Assembly (NCBI GenBank): GCA_023853785.1
Contig: JAJIRX010000241.1
Coordinates: 1-24,473, forward strand
DNA: 24,473 nt
DNA from: Psilocybe azurescens
Lineage: Eukaryota; Basidiomycota; Agaricomycetes; Agaricales; Agrocybaceae
Reading direction: 5' to 3'
Both the position numbers and the translations under genes were made by a program. Shown here piece by piece: positions 19,290 to 24,473 of this stretch; positions within the stretch are counted from its first letter, which is position 1; the number at the start of each line of letters is the position of its first letter. The notes under the pieces were generated by a model, which saw only the letters and a list, made by a program, of their open reading frames with translations, had not been told where the DNA came from and made no database searches.

Positions 19290-21247
19290 ATGCAACCCAC
19301 TATCGAAATCGAATCTTTCATTGAGCGCGTTAACGCGTTGCCAGCGGGGCCAGGGTTTTCGCTTCATACGGCCTTGCAGCCGTCTCTCGACGACGAGGCC
19401 GAGTTGGGGAAGTTATTCGCGACCGACAAAAAGAATGCACGTCTTTCCAACCCCCATGTCAGCCTGGTCGACGTGTTCGATGCCCCAGCTCCAGTTGTTG
19501 AAGGGAAAGAGGACCTTTCTGCTAAGTATGTCATGCCAGTTACCGACGACTACAGGAGACTTGAAGGGACGCCATTCACAGTCGCCGATGTCGAAGAATT
19601 CAAGAAGATCTGAGTGATTTTCACAGAGGGATCTTTGTCCCAGCTCGTCAATTGGAACAATGTTGTTACCGCAGGTGGATCTGTGCTCGCCTGTTTGACC
19701 CCCTGTTTCGGAAGGTGAAACTTTTGATACCATTCGAACGCGTACCCAACTTCAGATGTCGATCTTTTGTTGTGCGGTATGACTCCAGACCAGGTACTCG
19801 ACATTTTTCGTTCTGCATGTCTTGGTTTTTTGTTAAACTTGATTACAGGCAGAAGTCAAGATCAAGGAGATATACGACGCTGTTCGAGACTCTGTGCCCT
19901 GGGATGTCACCTGCATCCGCACTAAACACAACGTTTCTATTCATTGTGAGAAGTCACTTTGTCGTCCTGACCTAGTAATAACGCCTTGTCATTCCTCAGC
20001 TCAATACCCTTACCGATCGGTACAGATTGTACTGCATGTGTACCAGTCTCCAGCCAAAATTCTCGCTGGATTCGATATCGATGCCCCGTGCTGTGCATAC
20101 GATGGTAAATGATCTTCTTACTCGAATATATGCGCATTTATTTACCAAAATCAGGCAATCGAGTATGGGCGAACCCTCGCGCGGTTGTGGCCATGATGCG
20201 CCAATGCAATACAGTCGACATGACTCGTCGATCACCCTCGTATGAAGTCAGACTGGCCAAATATTCCCAAAGGTCTTTCGAGATCTATGTTCCCACCTTC
20301 GAGCGTTCGAAGATCGATCCTACAGTGCGGCCGCTACAATTGTTTCCACCTGACCCAGATACTGACACAGGACATACACAGGTCTATGAGCGCTCTATCG
20401 CGAGAATGGAGTGTCTGGCATGCCTGCTTGCATTGGAACAATTTGCTAATGAAAATATGCGGAATACTTTTCTGGGAGGCAGGCAGCAGCTCCGAGGATG
20501 TATTTTTTTTTTACAATGCTCTCAGCCAGCAACGCAATAAGCGTACGGGCCAAAGGTATAATGGAGATCTTAAAGGCGAAAAGGATTCTGGGATAATTGA
20601 GATGGATGATTATGACGTCGCTTCACTTCGTCTCCCATATGAGCCCGGCTGGAATGCTCGAAGAATTAACAAGTTGATTTACCAAACGGTATGCACCCAG
20701 GCTTCCCTCTTACTGCGAACTTCATGCTTACTAGATGACAGCAGGACCTTGGAATGAATTGTAATGATACTCGACTTTCGTCGTCGTGAAGGTTATTAAG
20801 TTGTTCTTTTAATAGCCATTTTGAATCGCAAGAAGAAAGGTCGGCGATTACATCGTCAGCATGGTTCGTTTGGCACAGTTGAAGAATGTATGGAAGACTG
20901 TTGCGGGGTGTGTAACTATCATGATTGTGGTCTTATATACATCCTGACGGATACATAGAACTGTCGTAAACCCTGGGCTTAGACTTCGGCGGGAGGCTTC
21001 GGCGGCAGCTTTGGGGGCCGGAACGTGAATATCACTGTCTCTGTGCCGCGGAGGGATGGTGCTTAGGCCGCGCTTTAGTGCTCGGGCTCGGAACGCACAT
21101 GCGCTCAGTGATGGTGCGTTGGAGGAAAATTCGCTAGAGAAGGACAAAGAGACAGGGAAAGAGAGGCAGGGGCAGAGGGAGGAGAGGGAGGAGAAGAGGA
21201 CGAGCATGGTGTTCCAGTATGTCGCTTTAGGGCCTGATGAGGTTTAG
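19290..21247 (+). pseudogene. Nucleotidyltransferase-like fungal protein, copy B, near full length but broken
   Basis: Exons in matching phase are 19290–19793, 19849–19945, 20000–20104, 20155–20324, 20382–20688, 20745–20760, 20816–20907 and 20959 onward. Exon 1 carries VVTAGGSVLACL and, after it, TSDVDLLL, with the DVD at 19755–19763. The spacing of a GGS-type loop and a DxD motif fits a nucleotidyltransferase fold. Then come AEVKIKEIYDAVRDSVPWDV, LAGFDIDAPCCAYDG, RSPSYEVRLAKYSQR, MDDYDVASLRLPYEPGWNAR and the Cys-rich EECMEDCCG. Lesions are in-frame TGA at 19611, 19716 and 19725, a poly-T frame change near 20502–20512, and TAG at 20980 where copy A has TGG. Family membership is from memory of agaric proteins; substrate and role are unknown. 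Confidence 0.78.
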
Positions 21248-21935
21248 TAAGTAGTAAGTAGTAATGTGTGTATGTATTTTGTTGTTCCTTTGTCGTCGCT
21301 AAAATGAAAAAAGTGGATCGTATGTACTACATAATTTGTTCGACAAGGTAGTTGCGTTGAGGCGTTGAGGCGTTGAGGCGTTGAGGCGTATCCTTGTTTT
21401 TTTTTTCTTGTTGCTGGTGGGCGACGACTGAATACAAGCCTGGAATAAAAACAAAAACAAAAATTATGTGTACATTGAATGAAACCTAAAACCCAAGAGT
21501 GTAATCATGGATCATGGATCATGATAAGATGAAAGGAATTTAAATCATATATATATATGCGCGCATTATCGTTTCTACATTACTTCTCGTTCTTGTGGTC
21601 GAAAATTGAAGTGCAACTACATACGATTTATAAATCAACTCTTGTCGTGATCGGATCTTGTCCCCTTTACCTTTCCCGAACTCCAAACCCCACCCCGCCT
21701 CACATCACATCACCTACTCCTTTTCCTCGCGTAGAACAGAGTAGAGCATCATCACAATCGCCATCGTCATGACCACACAAAACCGACTCTGGACTCCGCA
21801 CCCGCACCCGCACCCGCATCACAAGAACCCGAACCCGAATGTACTGTATTGTATTGTATGCTTGCAGCTCGACTCGGGGTATTTGTTGATCGTGTCTTTT
21901 CTTTTATATAATACGATTTCGCTTTTATTTTTGGG
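21248..21935. other. Convergent intergenic region of block B
   Basis: Non-coding, aligns with 8944–9612. It contains four copies of gcgttgag at 21354–21385 against two in block A, an (at)n run near 21549–21559 and a cacccg repeat near 21799–21817. It should contain both 3' ends of the facing genes. No RNA gene is recognised. Confidence 0.6.
21354..21385. repeat. 8-bp minisatellite (gcgttgag) x4
   Basis: Four perfect units, followed by a partial gcgt. Block A has two units at the same place, so the copy number has changed since duplication. Confidence 0.9.
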
Positions 21936-23071
21936 TTACTCTTCGTCGTCGGATTCTTGCGTTTGGTTCTTCAGCATGCTGAGGTATGAGCCGTCTAGTG
22001 CGCCTGGGGATATAAGAGATAAGACGAGGATGTACACAGAATGAAAATGAAAGAGAAGCGGAAGGGAAAGTGAAAGTGAAAGTCAAGGCAAAAAAGCGGC
22101 GTAGAATGATATAGTAGAAAGGGTCGGAGCGATGAAACGAAGAGACGAAGAGACGAAGAAAGGAAGGGGATAGGAATGAACGAACGAATTAAAGAAAGTA
22201 AAGAAATCAGACTAGAAAGCAAAACAAAAGAAAGCAAAAACAAAAGAAAAACAAGAAACACTCACGACCAACATCCCCAGCGACATGCTTCCTCTGTACG
22301 CCGAGATGACAGGGCTGGGCGTCGCGAGGAACTCAGACGACGTCGACGCGTTGGACGTCGTGGACGCGGAGGGGGCACGGTGTAGTGTAGCACGCGCGAG
22401 GGCGTCGATACTGGGGACTGCGCGTACGGGTGGCCGAAGCCGCACCACCAGTGCGGGAAGGCGATTTGGGCGAGGCGGAGGAGGGAGAAGAGGAGTCGAG
22501 GCCACCCCGGGAGAGCGAGAGCGACGACGACGGGTTGTACGCGAACGGGCGTTGGGGCTGCGGGCTGCTGTGCGGCGAGAGCACTTTGAACGGCCGCTGG
22601 GATTTTGAGAGGGGCTGTGAAGGGGAGAGTGCAGGCAAGGAGGAAGAGGGAGAGGGAGAGGCGGAGGAAGGTTTGTGCAGTGCTTTGGGGGACCGGCGGG
22701 AGGGCGCGGGCGGGTACTTGATCGCGTATGTGGCTTCGAGCAGGTTGTAGCCCATCACGGTCACCATTCCCATTTCTGTTTGTGCATAAATGATTATATT
22801 ATTAGCAGAGCTCTTTCATTTGTATCGCGTAGGACAAGGCACACTACGCACCTATAATGCACGCCCACACCCACACCTGCGAAAATGAATACGCCCGGTG
22901 AGAGTCCGACGGCGTCGAAGCGAGCAGCACGGTCTTCAGCGCGGCCGGGACAGAGGGCAGCGGGAGCAGGTACGACAGCACGAGGAGGGTGACGAGGCTC
23001 AGCGCATTGAGCCGGATACGGTGGATTGCTTCGGCTTTGTGTGGCCTCAGCTGCGATATCGCTATTGACAT
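21936..23071 (-). pseudogene. Pom34-like nuclear pore membrane protein, copy B, frameshifted in exon 2
   Basis: Minus-strand exons are 22852–23071, 22266–22775 and 21936–22003, introns 76 and 262 bp. Start chosen at the ATG at 23071, where homology with copy A begins. Exon 1 is intact: PHKAEAIHRIRLNALSLVTL, a first membrane helix, then SHRAYSFSQVWVWACII leading into the second helix across the intron (EMGMVTVMGYNLLEATYAIK). The Ser/Pro-rich tail has QRPFKVLSPHSSPQPQRPF. Relative to copy A, three single bases are missing in exon 2, near 22430, 22370 and 22291; together they restore phase, but the raw frame hits a stop at 22333 first. The acidic C-terminus ESDDDE is preserved. Pom34 anchors the nuclear pore ring in the envelope; the assignment is from overall layout and memory of basidiomycete homologues. 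Confidence 0.62.
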
Positions 23072-24042
23072 CGTTGGCACTTGGAGATCACCGCTGTCGT
23101 CGTCTTTGTGGTTGAGCTAGTTGGATATTGGACCACCCACTGCAACTTCAAGCAGCGAGAGCTAGTGGCACGTGTTCAGTTGCCACAAACGCGGGAAAAC
23201 GCGTCGCGTCGGTGCTAATATTAGTAGTCGCAGTGCCTTGGCAGCGCCAACTTGAAGAATATTTGAACGTTTGAACAGCCCAACTTGAGTCTAACAGCAG
23301 TCTTATCCACTCAAATTTTACTGAAATCCCTGACTATTATGATCATCCACATAACCAGGTCAACAACAATCTAATTAGAGATTTTCTATCCATTTTCCTA
23401 CTATTGTCTTACCCGTTATGAGGGGAGGTTCACAGTAGTACTGCCCCACATCCAGACAGAGTCTGTGAGACGGTGTGAACGAAATAGTGTGACTTTTCAA
23501 GTGCTTCAGTCACAGAAAGAAAACCTACGTAAGTGAGTCTTTGTCGATTATTTGTATGATGCAGGACGGCTACCAGCACGTCGGGCAAAGGCACCGGATT
23601 GGCAGCTTTCACTTCTGAGTCACAGCTTCATATGCCAGAAAGTTGTTGGGCTTCAAGCGACGGCGAATATTTACATTCAATATCACGCAGCCATTAGTCT
23701 ACTTATTCAAGTTCAAGGTCGCACCTCTGCTCCACTCCGCCCTGGAAGACACTGTTCCCTGGCTCGTCGTTCAGATACCCGAAAAGTAAGCAACAAAGCG
23801 AAGAACGCGGCAGATGTGTGACGAATCGAGAGCCAAGGTGAAATATAACGAAAAATGTCGACGGATTTATAACTACAACTACGATGCAAGACTCAATCAA
23901 AAACACTTAGTTCATATTCACTCGATCTGACCGCGCAGCCTAAGCCAGCTCAGCGGTCCTTTTGCCCTCATATACTTACACGTCTCTCCGAAAGCTAAAA
24001 GCCAAGAAAACAAGCCAACAAATAGCAGTGCACCAAAATACA
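23072..24042. other. Intergenic region right of block B
   Basis: The first 150 bp is the upstream region of the Pom34-like copy B and holds the cell-cycle-box-like cluster listed separately. 23552–23821 is open for 89 codons on + and 23430–23612 for 60 on −; neither shows a motif or splice context that supports a gene. Nothing else is recognised. Confidence 0.45.
23169..23210. promoter_or_regulatory. CACGTG and ACGCGT-type sites upstream of Pom34-like copy B
   Basis: An E-box palindrome CACGTG is at 23169–23174. A cluster of ACGCG words follows at 23189–23210, including a perfect ACGCGT at 23199–23204, about 130 bases upstream of the ATG. In fungi ACGCGT is the MBF cell-cycle box and CACGTG is bound by bHLH factors. 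Copy A has a different upstream sequence and lacks them. Function is inferred from sequence only. Confidence 0.35.
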
Positions 24043-24359
24043 ATTAGGGGCTTTCAGTCGCGTTTTGCGGCCATTTTCAGCTTTTTTTAACGTCTGTTTT
24101 TGATGTCCTTTTGACATCTCAAAAGGCCCCGTTTTTCAACTATGCAAAAAACCGCTCCTACCCTCCTTTTACATCATTTTTTTTGTTTTTCTTCATTTTT
24201 TCCGCGCACTCTACTGTCCAGTTATTTGAACAAGACCACACAAAATGAAGCCGTTCCGAAGGTTTCACGAAGGTGCCGTTTTTTATGATTTTTTCAATCA
24301 AAAAGACATTGAAAAATGACTCAAAACGGCCAGAAAATGCGACCGTGAAACGCACTAAT
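24043..24359. mobile_element. Foldback/MITE-like element with ~60-bp imperfect inverted ends
   Basis: The left arm from 24043 (ATTAGGGGCTTTCAGTCGCG) and the reverse complement of the right arm ending at 24359 (ATTAGTGCGTTTCACGGTCG) align for about 60 bp with roughly three quarters identity, including shared GTCGC, TTTT, GGCC and TTTTTGA blocks in order. The 317-bp unit has no coding frame and is flanked on both sides by the trinucleotide aca (24040–24042, 24360–24362), a weak candidate target-site duplication. This fits a non-autonomous DNA transposon; the superfamily cannot be named. Confidence 0.6.
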
Positions 24360-24362
24360 ACA

Positions 24363-24473
24363 ACCACGAACACATTTCCAATTCCTATCCACCTGCAAAA
24401 ACAATATTCCTGACCGGGGCTAGCGGGTGTTCAAAAGAAGTCGCCGCCTGATCTGAAGCCCGCTGGTGCACTC
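24363..24473. other. Right edge, no feature seen
   Basis: No open frame or repeat that can be supported before the window ends. Confidence 0.5.

Larger units (their letters stand above)
20000..23071. repeat. Duplicated block B (direct copy of 7701–10821)
   Basis: Collinear and same orientation as block A. B is flanked on the left by two further exons of the plus-strand gene that A lacks, so B or a relative of it is closer to the ancestral arrangement and A is a truncated derivative. Homology ends at the start codon of the minus-strand gene, and the upstream sequences of the two copies are unrelated. Confidence 0.95.

Noticed and set aside
20325..20381. Protein insert VRPLQLFPPDPDTDTGHTQ in the nucleotidyltransferase-like gene
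   Set aside because: It coincides with a GTGCGG...ACACAG intron of 57 bp in phase 0; removing it joins DPT to VYERSIAR as expected for the family, and copy A has the same intron.

Overview
The window reads as a nuclear fragment from a filamentous fungus, most likely an agaricomycete basidiomycete. The evidence is the very short GT–AG introns (about 47–76 bp, apart from one long intron present in both copies of a duplicated gene), a chromodomain-bearing Ty3/gypsy retroelement, a large fungal-type TPR–CHAT gene, and two copies of a gene pair whose protein sequences resemble agaric families. The species cannot be named from the sequence alone. Nearly every gene here is broken, so this looks like a repeat-rich, fast-decaying accessory region.

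Layout. 1–5092 is the right part of a decayed Ty3/gypsy chromovirus on the + strand: gag end, protease, reverse transcriptase, RNase H, integrase, chromodomain, an extra 3' reading frame, then a 435-bp LTR with 8-bp TG...CA inverted ends. 5093–7216 is an AT-rich island with no intact gene, followed by a nested palindrome cluster at 7217–7359. 7701–10821 is duplicate block A: a truncated nucleotidyltransferase-like gene on + facing a Pom34-like nucleoporin gene on −. 11176–12305 holds scattered coding fragments of an unrecognised gene. 13289–18571 is a six-exon TPR–CHAT gene with 17 tandem repeat units of 45 codons; three single-base indels disrupt its peptidase half. 19290–23071 is duplicate block B: the same convergent pair as A, with the 5' exons of the nucleotidyltransferase-like gene that A lacks. 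24043–24359 is a small foldback element with imperfect terminal inverted repeats of about 60 bp.

How it fits together. Blocks A and B are direct repeats of about 3.1 kb, about 12.3 kb apart, bracketing the TPR–CHAT gene. This geometry could allow deletion or amplification of that gene by unequal recombination. All four duplicated gene copies carry independent lesions, so the working copies, if any, should lie elsewhere. CHAT domains are caspase/separase-like peptidases and bacterial TPR–CHAT proteins act in immunity; a similar role for this gene is inference only. The indels may be true mutations or homopolymer errors in the assembly, and reads or transcripts would decide.
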